Assembly (NCBI GenBank): GCA_017880825.1
Contig: JADGRN010000032.1
Location: 1-10,955 of the forward strand
Length of the DNA stretch: 10,955 bases
Source: Methylophilaceae bacterium
GTDB taxonomy: Bacteria; Pseudomonadota; Gammaproteobacteria; Burkholderiales; Methylophilaceae
Direction of reading: 5' to 3'
The notes under the pieces were generated by a model. It had not been told where the DNA came from, did not search any database, and was given only the letters and a program-made list of their open reading frames with translations. The translations under genes and the position numbers were made by a program. Position 1 is the stretch's first letter. Each line of letters begins with the position of its first letter. Below, piece by piece: positions 1-7,498 of this stretch.

Positions 1-843
1 GGGTTTCATATCAAACCATTCTGCATAAACCTGTGACATTTGTTCAGTTTGTTCTCGCAAAATACCAGATAACGCAATTTCGCCATGCTGTTTGCAAATA
101 CCAGCCAGCGCAGGTGCCAGCACCGTCAATGCGCTGGAAAGAATGTTGGCCACCACCAGGTCGGCTTCAATCGCAGGCATCTGGTCGGGCAAGTAAAAAT
201 CTGCCAGCACCTTGTTGTTAGACGCATTGTAGCAGCTTGATTGTATGGCTTGCGGGTCGATATCCACGCCTACAACATTTGCCGCGCCTAGCTTCTTTGC
301 GGCAATTGCCAGTATGCCGGAGCCGCAACCATAGTCCAGAACGCTGTGCTGAGGCCTTACATGGTCTGCCAGCCAAGCCAGGCAGAGATGGGTGGTGGGG
401 TGGCTGCCGGTGCCAAAAGCCAGGCCAGGATCGAGCACGATGTTAATCGCCTCAGGCTGCGGAGCGCTATGCCAGGAAGGTACTATCCACAAGCCATCAC
501 GGATCCGGATCGGCTCAAACTGCGCTTGCGTGCTACGCACCCAATCCTGCTCGGCAATGGTTTCGGTGCTGCAGGCCAAATCATGCAGGCCAGTGAGTTG
601 CCGCAGGGCATGCATGATGTCATGGACCACAACATTCTGCTCAAACAAGGCATGCACGATGTTGTGTTGCCAGATACCGGGAGGAGGGTCGCCCGGCTCG
701 CCAAAAATGGCTTGCTCATCCGGGGTTTCGGCGTTGGCATCCTCAATACTGGCAGAAAGGGCGCCCAGTTCCATCAGGGCGTCACTCAGGACATCGGCAG
801 TATCTGCACTGCCGGTTTCAATTCTAAGCGACAGCCAGGCCAT
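1..843 (-). CDS. prmA: Ribosomal protein L11 methyltransferase (3' end cut by window edge)
   Basis: SAM-dependent methyltransferase that modifies ribosomal protein L11 in the cytoplasm. The minus-strand frame is open for 281 codons to the left edge; E. coli PrmA has about 293 residues, so only the last dozen or so are missing. The N-terminal L11-recognition region (residues 1 to about 110) begins [19 protein letters not shown]. The linker motif DPGLAFGTGSHPTT is at 138-151. The class I SAM-binding loop LDYGCGSG is at 169-176, the acidic strand-2 motif VDIDP at 193-197, and the NIL motif expected near the target nitrogen at 233-235. The ATG shares its A with the last base of the accC TAA stop (TAATG), which points to translational coupling and a common transcript with accB and accC. 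Family identification is firm; co-regulation is inferred from spacing. Confidence 0.96.
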   Translation of the reverse strand, partial: MAWLSLRIETGSADTADVLSDALMELGALSASIEDANAETPDEQAIFGEPGDPPPGIWQHNIVHALFEQNVVVHDIMHALRQLTGLHDLACSTETIAEQDWVRSTQAQFEPIRIRDGLWIVPSWHSAPQPEAINIVLDPGLAFGTGSHPTTHLCLAWLADHVRPQHSVLDYGCGSGILAIAAKKLGAANVVGVDIDPQAIQSSCYNASNNKVLADFYLPDQMPAIEADLVVANILSSALTVLAPALAGICKQHGEIALSGILREQTEQMSQVYAEWFDMKP

Positions 844-2192
844 TACTTGATGGTGATACCCAGTTTATTTTCCAGATAATGAATATTGGTACCGCCCTGA
901 TGAAACGCGGCATCAGCCATCAGATCAACATGCAGCGGGATATTGGTTTTAATGCCTTCCACCACCATTTCCGATAGCGCGATGCGCATGCGGGCGATGG
1001 CTTGCTCACGCGTATCGCCGTAGGTAATCAGCTTGCCGATCATCGAATCGTAGTACGAGGGCACCGTATAGTTCTGGTAGGCATGGGTATCAACGCGCAC
1101 ACCAGGACCACCCGGCATATGGAAGGTCGTAATGCGGCCAGGAGACGGTACGAAAGTGTAGGGGTCTTCGGCATTGAGACGACATTCCACCGCATGGCCA
1201 CGGAACTGGATATCCCTTTGGCGGAACTTTAGCTTTTCACCCGCTGCAACGCGAATCTGCTGTTGCACAAGGTCTATGCCGGTAATCATTTCCGTCACCG
1301 GGTGTTCGACTTGCAAGCGGGTATTCATTTCAATGAAATAAAACTCATTGTTTTCATATAGAAATTCAAACGTCCCCGCGCCACGATAACCGATTTTGCG
1401 GCAAGCTTCGGCGCAGCGCGCGCCGACTTTGTCGCGCAGGCGTGTGCTGAGTCCAGGAGCGGGTGCTTCCTCAATGATTTTTTGATGGCGGCGCTGCATG
1501 GAGCAGTCGCGCTCACCCAGGAATACTGCATTACCGTGCTGATCAGCAAGCACCTGAATCTCGATATGCCGTGGCATCTCGAGATATTTTTCCATGTAAA
1601 CCACGGGATTGCCAAAGGCTGCCTGCGCCTCGGCCTTGGTCATATTGACCGAGGCAATCAGTGCGGCCTCGGTGTGTACCACGCGCATGCCGCGTCCGCC
1701 ACCGCCACCGGCGGCTTTGATGATGACCGGATAGCCGATATCTCTGGCGAAGCGCATGACTTCTTCAGAGTCTTCCGGCAGCGCTCCCTCTGAGCCAGGC
1801 ACGCAGGGTACGCCGGCTTTTTTCATGGCATCTTTGGCACTAATCTTGTCGCCCATCAGGCGTATGGTGTCTGCGCGTGGACCGATGAAAACAAAGCCAC
1901 TTTGTTCTACGCGTTCTGCGAAGTCGGCATTTTCCGAGAGGAAGCCATAGCCGGGGTGTATCGCTTCGGCATCGGTGACTTCAGCCGCGCTGATCACGGC
2001 CGGAATATTAAGATAACTTTGACTGGAAGGCGCCGGGCCTATGCATACTGATTCATCGGCCAGCTTGACGTATTTGGTTTCGCGGTCAGCTTCGGAATGC
2101 ACGGCAACGGTCTTGATGCCCATCTCGCGGCAGGCACGCTGGATACGCAAGGCGATCTCGCCCCGATTGGCAATGAGGACTTTTTCGAACAT
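843..2192 (-). CDS. accC: Biotin carboxylase subunit of acetyl-CoA carboxylase
   Basis: ATP-grasp enzyme that carboxylates the biotin of AccB with bicarbonate and ATP, the first half-reaction of malonyl-CoA formation for fatty acid synthesis. I chose the ATG at 2192, giving 449 residues (same as E. coli). A GTG six bases upstream is open, but GGGG sits about five bases before the ATG and directly against the GTG. With this start the catalytic numbering matches E. coli exactly: Lys116, Lys159 before the glycine-rich loop GGGGG (162-166), His209, Glu276, Glu288, Asn290, Arg292 and Arg338. The N-terminus [16 protein letters not shown] is typical and the C-terminus ends in the usual GGTNIHYLE region. 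Only 10 bp separate it from accB, and it overlaps prmA by one base, so it is an internal operon gene. No damage seen. Confidence 0.98.
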   Translation of the reverse strand: MFEKVLIANRGEIALRIQRACREMGIKTVAVHSEADRETKYVKLADESVCIGPAPSSQSYLNIPAVISAAEVTDAEAIHPGYGFLSENADFAERVEQSGFVFIGPRADTIRLMGDKISAKDAMKKAGVPCVPGSEGALPEDSEEVMRFARDIGYPVIIKAAGGGGGRGMRVVHTEAALIASVNMTKAEAQAAFGNPVVYMEKYLEMPRHIEIQVLADQHGNAVFLGERDCSMQRRHQKIIEEAPAPGLSTRLRDKVGARCAEACRKIGYRGAGTFEFLYENNEFYFIEMNTRLQVEHPVTEMITGIDLVQQQIRVAAGEKLKFRQRDIQFRGHAVECRLNAEDPYTFVPSPGRITTFHMPGGPGVRVDTHAYQNYTVPSYYDSMIGKLITYGDTREQAIARMRIALSEMVVEGIKTNIPLHVDLMADAAFHQGGTNIHYLENKLGITIK

Positions 2193-2202
2193 AGCCACCC
2201 CG

Positions 2203-2658
2203 TTAGCCGATGATGAAAAGGGGTTCGCCGTATTCTACCGGTTGGCCGCTTTCCACCAGGATGGCCTTGATTACGCCAGCTTGATCCGCTTCGATTTCAT
2301 TCAGCAGCTTCATGGCTTCGATGATGCAGAGAGTGTCGCCTGCGGCAACAGTGGAACCCACTTCAACGAACGCATTGGCGTCTGGAGAAGGGGTGCGGTA
2401 GAAGGTACCAACCATGGGTGATTTCACCACATGGCCTTCAATCTCGGGTGTGACAGGCTCGCTCAGCGCCACAGCAGGGCTCGCAGCAGTTTGCGCCGGG
2501 GGCATCATATGCATGGGCTGCATATACTGCATAGTTGTGTGCATGGGTTGCATGTGCCGACTGATACGGACTTTTTCTTCACCTTCGGTCAATTCCAGTT
2601 CGGATATGCCGGACCCCTCGACCAGGTCGATCAGTTTTTTAAGTTTGCGTAAATCCAT
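2203..2658 (-). CDS. accB: Biotin carboxyl carrier protein of acetyl-CoA carboxylase
   Basis: Carries the biotin that shuttles carboxyl groups from AccC to the carboxyltransferase AccAD. It has 151 residues, near the usual 150-160. An N-terminal segment (1-34) resembles E. coli AccB, then comes a flexible linker (about 35-74) and the biotinyl domain (about 75-151). The biotin site is [12 protein letters not shown], with the acceptor Lys at 117, and [14 protein letters not shown] (81-94) carries the acyl-carrier 'thumb' region. The linker is odd: residues 35-52 contain seven Met and three His and hold two copies of MQPMH exactly ten residues apart, whereas E. coli has an Ala/Pro/Gln-rich linker. 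The Shine-Dalgarno AGAGGT lies four bases before the ATG and includes part of the aroQ TAG stop, suggesting coupled translation. Confidence 0.97.
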   Translation of the reverse strand: MDLRKLKKLIDLVEGSGISELELTEGEEKVRISRHMQPMHTTMQYMQPMHMMPPAQTAASPAVALSEPVTPEIEGHVVKSPMVGTFYRTPSPDANAFVEVGSTVAAGDTLCIIEAMKLLNEIEADQAGVIKAILVESGQPVEYGEPLFIIG

Positions 2659-2666
2659 GATTACCT

Positions 2667-3125
2667 CTATTTGCTTTTTATTGCACTGACGGCGTAATCA
2701 AGCGCTAATTCGTAGCCTTTAGCGCCAAGACCGCTAATCACACCAACCGCTATATCAGTGAAATAAGAATGATGGCGGAAAGACTCACGTGCTTGGACGT
2801 TGGAAAGATGTACTTCGATGAAAGGAATTTTAACTGCAGCCAATGCATCGCGCAATGCAACAGATGTATGCGTGAGCGCTGCCGGATTGATAATGACAAA
2901 ATCAGTGCTTTTACCAGCTAATGACTGCACTTTACCGATAAGTTCGGCCTCGCTGTTGCTCTGAAAAGTTTCCAATGCAACATTTGCTGCCCCGGCCTGC
3001 TTGGTCAGTCGCTGATTAATGCTATCCAGCGTATCGTGCCCATAATGCTCGGGCTCGCGTAAACCAAGCAGATTGAGATTGGGGCCGTGCAGCACGAGCA
3101 CGGACATTGAAGATTTGGCGGTCAT
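2667..3125 (-). CDS. aroQ: 3-dehydroquinate dehydratase, type II
   Basis: Cytoplasmic enzyme converting 3-dehydroquinate to 3-dehydroshikimate, third step of the shikimate pathway; the type II family forms dodecamers. The 152-residue length fits. Visible motifs in order are [18 protein letters not shown] (12-29), with flexible-lid Arg23 and catalytic Tyr28; QSNSEAELI (55-63); [10 protein letters not shown] (79-88); EVHLSN with His106 (104-109); and RESFRHHSY with Arg117 (113-121). I kept the ATG at 3125; a second ATG at Met7 (3107) is possible because neither has a strong Shine-Dalgarno. It is the first gene after a 117-bp gap and is likely the promoter-proximal gene of aroQ-accB-accC-prmA. 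That order is also known in other proteobacteria. Confidence 0.97.
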   Translation of the reverse strand: MTAKSSMSVLVLHGPNLNLLGLREPEHYGHDTLDSINQRLTKQAGAANVALETFQSNSEAELIGKVQSLAGKSTDFVIINPAALTHTSVALRDALAAVKIPFIEVHLSNVQARESFRHHSYFTDIAVGVISGLGAKGYELALDYAVSAIKSK

Positions 3126-3242
3126 TTCAAGTTGTTTTTCGCGGCTGATGACGACAATTCATGGCTGCAAGTTTGCCGCAATTAGAGGGTTGTTGTCCAG
3201 AGAATTGCCGAAATTTAGCGAAATTACCGGTTTTACAGATAG
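3126..3242 (-). promoter_or_regulatory. Intergenic leader upstream of aroQ; possible promoter and hairpin
   Basis: This 117-bp stretch separates the redoxin stop from the aroQ start and is the largest non-coding gap in the window. It is more AT-rich than its surroundings. A -10-like hexamer TCTAAT (minus strand, 3181-3186) matches TATAAT in five of six bases, but I find no good -35 at 16-18 bp. A TGGACA (minus strand, near 3195-3200) lies too close to it to be its partner. An imperfect hairpin occupies 3208-3230: CCG pairs with CGG and AATTT with AAATT around an AGCG loop, with a small internal mismatch. Its U-run would follow only on the plus strand, so it is not a convincing terminator for the redoxin. 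The promoter is inferred mainly from position. Confidence 0.25.
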
Positions 3243-3785
3243 TTAACGAGCGCCAGTCAGTAATGGCTGCAAAGTTTGTTCCAACTGTTGCAGATTGATG
3301 CGGCCAAAGTAATTTTTTACTACATGGCCATCCGTTCCAAGAATGACGGTATAAGGCAGAACACCGCTATGATTACCCAGGCTTTGTGCCAGGTTCATGC
3401 CTTCAAAGTCGCCTACCAGTAAAGGGTAACTGACCGGCATGGCCTTGGAAAATTCCTTAACTTTGTCCAGTTCATCAGCGGCAATGCCCAGCACAACGAC
3501 GCCTTGACCGCGGTATTTATCCTGTAACTGGGATAATTCCGGCATTTCTTCGCGGCATGGCGGACACCAGGTCGCCCAGAAATTCACCACCGCCACTTTG
3601 CCCTGCCATTGTTTGACCGCCTGTGTTTTGCCGGAAGGATCGGGCAAATTGGCCGCAAACAGTGCCTGCGTGGATAAGCTGCTGACATCAGCCCCATTCA
3701 ATAGCGGCAACACGATGCGGCTGGTGATGATGGCTATCACAGCCACCACAACCAGAACAATCAGCACACGAGCGTAGGTGCGCAT
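3243..3785 (-). CDS. Membrane-anchored TlpA/ResA-type thiol-disulfide oxidoreductase
   Basis: Thioredoxin-fold protein held at the periplasmic face of the inner membrane. Its 180 residues comprise an uncleaved-looking membrane anchor (about 5-28, rich in Val/Ile/Leu) and a redoxin domain (about 45-178). The active site is NFWATWCPPCREEMPEL, with Cys74 and Cys77, and the cis-proline loop is GVLPYT (141-146). WCPPC is typical of TlpA, ResA and CcmG reductants rather than oxidising DsbA proteins. The ATG is preceded by AGAAGG at close spacing. Its first 25 bases overlap the 3' end of dsbD, so the two are probably made together, and DsbD is its likely electron donor. The client is unknown: no other cytochrome c maturation gene is present, so I do not assign ccmG. 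Confidence 0.93.
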   Translation of the reverse strand: MRTYARVLIVLVVVAVIAIITSRIVLPLLNGADVSSLSTQALFAANLPDPSGKTQAVKQWQGKVAVVNFWATWCPPCREEMPELSQLQDKYRGQGVVVLGIAADELDKVKEFSKAMPVSYPLLVGDFEGMNLAQSLGNHSGVLPYTVILGTDGHVVKNYFGRINLQQLEQTLQPLLTGAR

Positions 3786-5635
3786 TCGCCTTCTTGGGCG
3801 GAATAAAGTCCGTTGAGGCTGACCAGGAATTTGTCTGCATCCTGATAACCTACCACTTTGAGAGGCGTGATTTCATGGCCTTGCTTATCGAAAAACAGGA
3901 TACCGGGCGGGCCGAACAGGCCAAAGCGTGCCAGTAACGCGGCATCCTCCGCTGAGTTTTGGGTAACATCCGCTTGTAGCAGCACGGCATTTTGTAGCTG
4001 CTTTTGCACGCGCGGGTCGCTGAACGTGAACTGCTCGTACTCTTTACAGGAAACACACCAGTCGGCATAAAAATCCAGCATCACGGGCTTGCCCTGCGCT
4101 GCTTTCAAAGCAGTTTCAAACTCAGCCAGATTTTTCACACGTTGAAATGGCAGTTTGGCAACTTGTTGGGCGGATGCATTGCCCTGTAACCCAGCCAGCG
4201 GTTGCAATGGATTTTTACTACCCGACAGCGCACCCACCAGCAGGGCGATACCGCAAACCAGGGTAATGATGCCTACACCTTTCCACAGCTTTGCCCAGCC
4301 GCTTTTTTCATGCGGCAGGCTATCCAGCGCACGCAAGTAGATGGCGGAGACTATCAGCAACGTGGCCCATAACGCCAATTGCACGCCGACAGGAATCAGC
4401 GGTGCAATCAGCCAGACGGCGACGCCTAGCATTAACACACCGAAGAAATTACGTACGGCGCTCATCCACGGCCCGGCTTTAGGCAGCAATGCTCCGGCGG
4501 AAGCACCGACCAGCAACAAGGGCACACCCATGCCCATGGACAGGGCGAACAGGGCAACACCGCCCAGCAGTACATCATGGGTTTGGCCGATGTAGATCAA
4601 TGCTCCGGCTAAAGGTGCAGCTACGCAGGGACTGACGATCAGCGCGGAAAGAGCGCCCATGATAAATACACCAACAAAGCGCCCGCCTTTCAGGCGGTTG
4701 CTGGCGCCCACCATGCGATCTTCAAAATTGCTGGGCAGTTTGAGTTCATAAAAGCCAAACATGGAAAGTGCCAGCAGCACGAAAATCAGCGCACTCGCAC
4801 CCAACACCCAGGCATTCTGCAGCGCATTGCTAAGCAGATGACCAGAAAGTCCGGCAGCGATACCAGCCAATGTGTAGCTCAGCGCCATGCCCATGACATA
4901 GACAACGGATAGATTGAAAGCGTGCATTTTGCTGGGATGTTCACGACCGACGATAATGCCGGAGAGGATGGGGATCATCGGGAATACGCAGGGCGTAAAA
5001 GATAATAGCAAGCCGAAACCAAAGAAACCCACGGCAATCAGCCACAGCATGCCGCCTTTCAGCAGGGACTGCACTTGGTCGCCTTCGGAAGTGCCATTGA
5101 CGGAAGCTGTAAGGGGGGTAGTTGAAGTTGCAGTCGAAACCGGAGCCATGGTTGAAGCTGGCAAACCGATTTCAAAAGTTTTTTTGATGGGCGCGTAACA
5201 CAGGCCTTTTTCGCTACAGCCCTGATAGGTCGCCAGCAAGCTGATTTTGGCAGGAATCGCGGCAGCGTGTGCTAGCTTAATCGTGGCATTAAAACTTTGG
5301 TGCCATACTTCGGTCTGACCAAAGTTAGGGTCCTGCTTGATTTCGCCTTTGGGTAATTCGGTGCTGCTTACGCTACTGGTGGCGGGTGTCTTGATTTCAA
5401 ACTTGACGCGCTCACGATAGAGATAATGGCCGGGGGCAATCTTGAAGTCGGCACGTAGCGTTTGCGCGTCTTGTGCCGAAACGGACAGCTTGAAAGCCTC
5501 ATCCGGAGGCAGGAAAGCATCTTCGTCATGGCCTGCAAAAAAACTACTTTTGGCAGATGCTGCGTTATCGGAAAACGGCGCTGTTTGCGCGGCCAATGGC
5601 ATTAACCAGCATAAAAAAATGAAGATACGTAACAT
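3761..5635 (-). CDS. dsbD: Thiol:disulfide interchange protein DsbD
   Basis: Moves electrons from cytoplasmic thioredoxin to periplasmic thiol proteins. It has 624 residues with full three-part architecture. A signal peptide (about 1-19) precedes the periplasmic alpha domain, whose cysteines are in YQGCSEKGLCYAP (Cys140 and Cys146). The transmembrane beta domain (about 195-470, around eight helices) has the redox pair Cys216 in FTPCVFPMIPILSG and Cys337 in VSPCVAAPLAGALIYIG. The C-terminal thioredoxin-like gamma domain has LDFYADWCVSCKEYEQFTF (Cys527 and Cys530). All three cysteine pairs are intact. AAAGG lies about ten bases before the ATG, overlapping the cutA stop, and the gap to cutA is only 14 bp. 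Unusually, the protein ends with two extra cysteines (618 and 624) in a segment encoded within the overlap with the downstream redoxin. Confidence 0.97.
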   Translation of the reverse strand: MLRIFIFLCWLMPLAAQTAPFSDNAASAKSSFFAGHDEDAFLPPDEAFKLSVSAQDAQTLRADFKIAPGHYLYRERVKFEIKTPATSSVSSTELPKGEIKQDPNFGQTEVWHQSFNATIKLAHAAAIPAKISLLATYQGCSEKGLCYAPIKKTFEIGLPASTMAPVSTATSTTPLTASVNGTSEGDQVQSLLKGGMLWLIAVGFFGFGLLLSFTPCVFPMIPILSGIIVGREHPSKMHAFNLSVVYVMGMALSYTLAGIAAGLSGHLLSNALQNAWVLGASALIFVLLALSMFGFYELKLPSNFEDRMVGASNRLKGGRFVGVFIMGALSALIVSPCVAAPLAGALIYIGQTHDVLLGGVALFALSMGMGVPLLLVGASAGALLPKAGPWMSAVRNFFGVLMLGVAVWLIAPLIPVGVQLALWATLLIVSAIYLRALDSLPHEKSGWAKLWKGVGIITLVCGIALLVGALSGSKNPLQPLAGLQGNASAQQVAKLPFQRVKNLAEFETALKAAQGKPVMLDFYADWCVSCKEYEQFTFSDPRVQKQLQNAVLLQADVTQNSAEDAALLARFGLFGPPGILFFDKQGHEITPLKVVGYQDADKFLVSLNGLYSAQEGECAPTLVC

Positions 5636-5649
5636 GCAGGCTAAGCCTT

Positions 5650-5988
5650 TCAGTGTGAGGTTTGCTGGGCTATCCAGTCCAGATAAGCGGGCAGGCCGCC
5701 TGTGACTGGGACATGGATGATTTCCGGAAGTTCGTAAGGATGGCGCTGACGTATGGTTTGCTCGAGTGCTGCATAGCTGGTCTGTGTGGTCTTGATCAGT
5801 AGCGGGACTTCACTGGTGCTTTCGGTTTTGCCCTGCCAATGGTAGATTGAAGTGCAAGGCGCCAGGATATTGACGCAGGCCGCAAGCTTCGCTGCAATCA
5901 AATGCTGCGCCAGCGTCTCGGCGCTGTGCTGATCAGGCAGGCTGGTCAAGACCAGTATTACCCCCGTAGATTGAGATTGGATATTCAT
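5650..5988 (-). CDS. cutA: Divalent-cation tolerance protein CutA
   Basis: Small cytoplasmic protein of the CutA1 family, which forms very stable trimers. It was linked genetically to copper and other divalent-cation tolerance in E. coli, where the cutA locus also includes dsbD; the biochemical role is not settled. The 112-residue length is typical. Family motifs are KLAACVNIL (34-42), SIYHWQGK (47-54), the EVPLLIKTT strand (60-68) and HPYELPEIIHVPVT (83-96), then a closing YLDWI (102-106). The ATG at 5988-5986 overlaps the divergent fxsA ATG by two bases. An AGGA lies about 11 bases upstream, a rather long spacing. No downstream Met exists before the conserved core, so this start is the best available. 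It lies 14 bp upstream of dsbD, consistent with a cutA-dsbD-redoxin operon. Confidence 0.95.
   Translation of the reverse strand: MNIQSQSTGVILVLTSLPDQHSAETLAQHLIAAKLAACVNILAPCTSIYHWQGKTESTSEVPLLIKTTQTSYAALEQTIRQRHPYELPEIIHVPVTGGLPAYLDWIAQQTSH
5870..5898 (+). promoter_or_regulatory. Possible sigma70-type promoter for fxsA inside cutA
   Basis: TTGACG (5870-5875) is followed after 17 bp by TGCAAT (5893-5898), about 90 bp upstream of the fxsA ATG and within the cutA coding region. The -35 matches consensus in five of six bases and the -10 in four. Because the two start codons overlap, the plus-strand promoter must lie inside cutA, which makes this a reasonable but unproven candidate; such matches occur by chance. 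Confidence 0.22.
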
Positions 5989-6379
5989 GCGATTGCTTTT
6001 CCTGTTGGCGATTTTACTCGCTTTCCCCGTTATGGAGTTGTTGCTGTTGATTGAACTGGCTGGCCGTTACGGCTGGTGGTTGCTGCTTTATCTGATTGCA
6101 GTAGCTGTTCTGGGCTGGCGTCTGATACTGGATGAAAAATTGCTGGTGCTCGGGCGCATGGCGGATACCTTGCGTCAGGGCAAGCGGCCTTCACAGGCAT
6201 TGTTCGGTAGTGCAAAAAGCATGATTGCGGGTGTGTTACTGATAATACCGGGGGTTTTGAGTGACGTGCTAGCGGTAATTTTACTGCTGATGCCTACCCC
6301 GCGTTCGACAGCGGCAAGCCAGGCCAGGGCCGCCAATGATGATGTGATTGAGGGCGAATTTCGGCGCGAAGATGAGTAG
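5987..6379 (+). CDS. fxsA: FxsA family inner-membrane protein
   Basis: Member of the FxsA family, named because overexpression of the E. coli protein relieves exclusion of phage T7 by the F plasmid. The cellular role is otherwise unclear. At 130 residues it is a little shorter than E. coli FxsA because the Gly-rich tail is reduced. Hydrophobic segments are at about 2-22, 26-46 and 78-101. The signature region SMIAGVLLIIPGVLSDVLAV (77-96) corresponds to the E. coli stretch IIAGLLLLLPGFFTDFLG, and the acidic end DVIEGEFRREDE resembles the E. coli DGEYQRKDD. A short GGAT lies six to seven bases before the ATG. The start codon overlaps that of the divergent cutA, so there is no separate intergenic control region. 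Confidence 0.92.
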   Translation: MRLLFLLAILLAFPVMELLLLIELAGRYGWWLLLYLIAVAVLGWRLILDEKLLVLGRMADTLRQGKRPSQALFGSAKSMIAGVLLIIPGVLSDVLAVILLLMPTPRSTAASQARAANDDVIEGEFRREDE

Positions 6380-6456
6380 CCGCCACAAGCCAGGAAAATA
6401 GCTTGCTGTGATACACTGCCGCCTTTTTAGTAATTGATTGTGTTAGGAATTTCAGC
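6380..6456 (+). promoter_or_regulatory. Intergenic region before the reductase; weak promoter candidate
   Basis: The 77-bp gap between fxsA and the reductase contains TACACT (6412-6417) in the context TGTGATACACTGCCGCC, a plausible -10 (four of six) with a start site expected in the GC-rich stretch just after it. No good -35 is visible at 16-18 bp. AGGA about eight bases before the reductase ATG is a good Shine-Dalgarno. There is no hairpin with a T-run, so read-through from fxsA is also possible. Confidence 0.28.
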
Positions 6457-7494
6457 ATGTCTTTCCGGGTGACGATCAAACCCAGCGACCACAGTTTCTC
6501 CGCCCCACAGGACGAAACCATTCTGCACTCCGCGCTGGAGGCGGGATTCAACCTGCCTTACGGTTGCCGCAACGGCGCCTGTGGCGCCTGCAAGGGCAAA
6601 GTGGTCGAAGGCAGCATTGATTATGGGAATTATCAGGCAGGGGCGTTAACTGACAATGAAAAGCAGGCGGGCATGGCCTTGTTCTGCTGCGCTCGTCCGT
6701 TGTCGGATGTGGTGATTGAATCGCGCGAAGTCACTGCTGCCAATGCCATTCAGCCGCGCATCATGCCATGCCGGGTACAGAAAAAGCAGCGCTTGTCGCA
6801 TGACGTGATGCTGCTGCTGCTCAAACTGCCGAGCAATGAGCGCATGCAGTTCCTGGCTGGGCAGTACGTGGATATTCTGCTCAAGGACGGCAAGCGCCGC
6901 GCTTTCTCGCTGGCCAATGCACCGCACAGCGATGACTTGCTGGAAGTGCATTTACGCTTGATCCCGGGCGGACAGTTTACCGAATATGTGTTCAGCGAAA
7001 TGCAGGAAAAAGCCATCATGCGGCTGGAAGGCCCATTCGGCAGCTTTTATCTGCGCGAGGACAGCGACCGGCCGATGATTTTTGTCGCGGGCGGCACCGG
7101 CTTTGCGCCGATCAAGGGCATTATCGAGCACGCGTTGCATCACGGCATAAAACGCCAGATGATACTGTACTGGGGCGCCCGTACTTTGCAAGATTTGTAC
7201 ATGCAGGAATTGCCCCGGCAATGGCAGCAGGCGCATCCTAACTTCAGCTATATCCCGGTGCTGTCAGAGCCTTTAGCGGAAGATGCCTGGCGAGGCCGCA
7301 GCGGCCTGGTGCACCAGGCGGTGCTGGATGATCACGCCGATTTAAGCAGTTATCAGGTTTATTGCTGCGGCGCGCCACAAATGGTGGATAGAGCACACAA
7401 GGAATTCCAGGGGCATGGTTTGCCGGAGCTCGAATTTTTTTCCGACGCCTTTACCTTCTCCAACCCGGCTCCCGGCGCCATCGTACCTCAGTAA
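6457..7494 (+). CDS. 2Fe-2S ferredoxin/FAD/NAD(P)H reductase, usually annotated CDP-6-deoxy-delta-3,4-glucoseen reductase
   Basis: Three-domain soluble electron-transfer protein of 345 residues. The N-terminal plant-type ferredoxin domain (1 to about 92) binds 2Fe-2S through CRNGACGAC (Cys37, Cys42, Cys45) and a fourth Cys in FCCARPLSDV (Cys77 or Cys78). The FAD domain (about 100-200) has the flavin motif RAFSLAN (148-154). The nucleotide-binding domain (about 205-345) has GGTGFAPIK (212-220), CGAPQMV (304-310) and the C-terminal EFFSDAF (326-332). It therefore passes electrons from NAD(P)H through FAD to the iron-sulfur cluster and on to a partner. The common name comes from similarity to AscD-type 3,6-dideoxyhexose enzymes, but no sugar-nucleotide gene is nearby, so the substrate is unknown. 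The start is supported by AGGA eight bases upstream. Confidence 0.93.
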   Translation: MSFRVTIKPSDHSFSAPQDETILHSALEAGFNLPYGCRNGACGACKGKVVEGSIDYGNYQAGALTDNEKQAGMALFCCARPLSDVVIESREVTAANAIQPRIMPCRVQKKQRLSHDVMLLLLKLPSNERMQFLAGQYVDILLKDGKRRAFSLANAPHSDDLLEVHLRLIPGGQFTEYVFSEMQEKAIMRLEGPFGSFYLREDSDRPMIFVAGGTGFAPIKGIIEHALHHGIKRQMILYWGARTLQDLYMQELPRQWQQAHPNFSYIPVLSEPLAEDAWRGRSGLVHQAVLDDHADLSSYQVYCCGAPQMVDRAHKEFQGHGLPELEFFSDAFTFSNPAPGAIVPQ

Positions 7495-7498
7495 GCCC

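Noticed and set aside
346..879. Long plus-strand open frame of 177 codons over prmA
   Set aside because: It is antisense to a clearly conserved methyltransferase and has no recognisable domain; the overlapping open frames follow from codon bias.
2193..2198. GTG start two codons upstream of the chosen accC start
   Set aside because: The Shine-Dalgarno-like GGGG would abut the GTG, and only the ATG at 2192 gives residue numbering identical to E. coli AccC.
2041..2689. Plus-strand open frames opposite accB and the accC start
   Set aside because: Their Cys/Met/Ile-rich translations mirror the AccB codons; no ribosome-binding site or family resemblance was seen.
3208..3230. Hairpin downstream of the redoxin as an intrinsic terminator
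   Set aside because: The stem is short and mismatched, and the T-run follows it only on the plus strand, where no gene ends.
6011..6016. TAAAAT as a -10 box for cutA inside fxsA (minus strand)
   Set aside because: Good -10 match, but no acceptable -35 at 16-18 bp, so I did not list it as a promoter.
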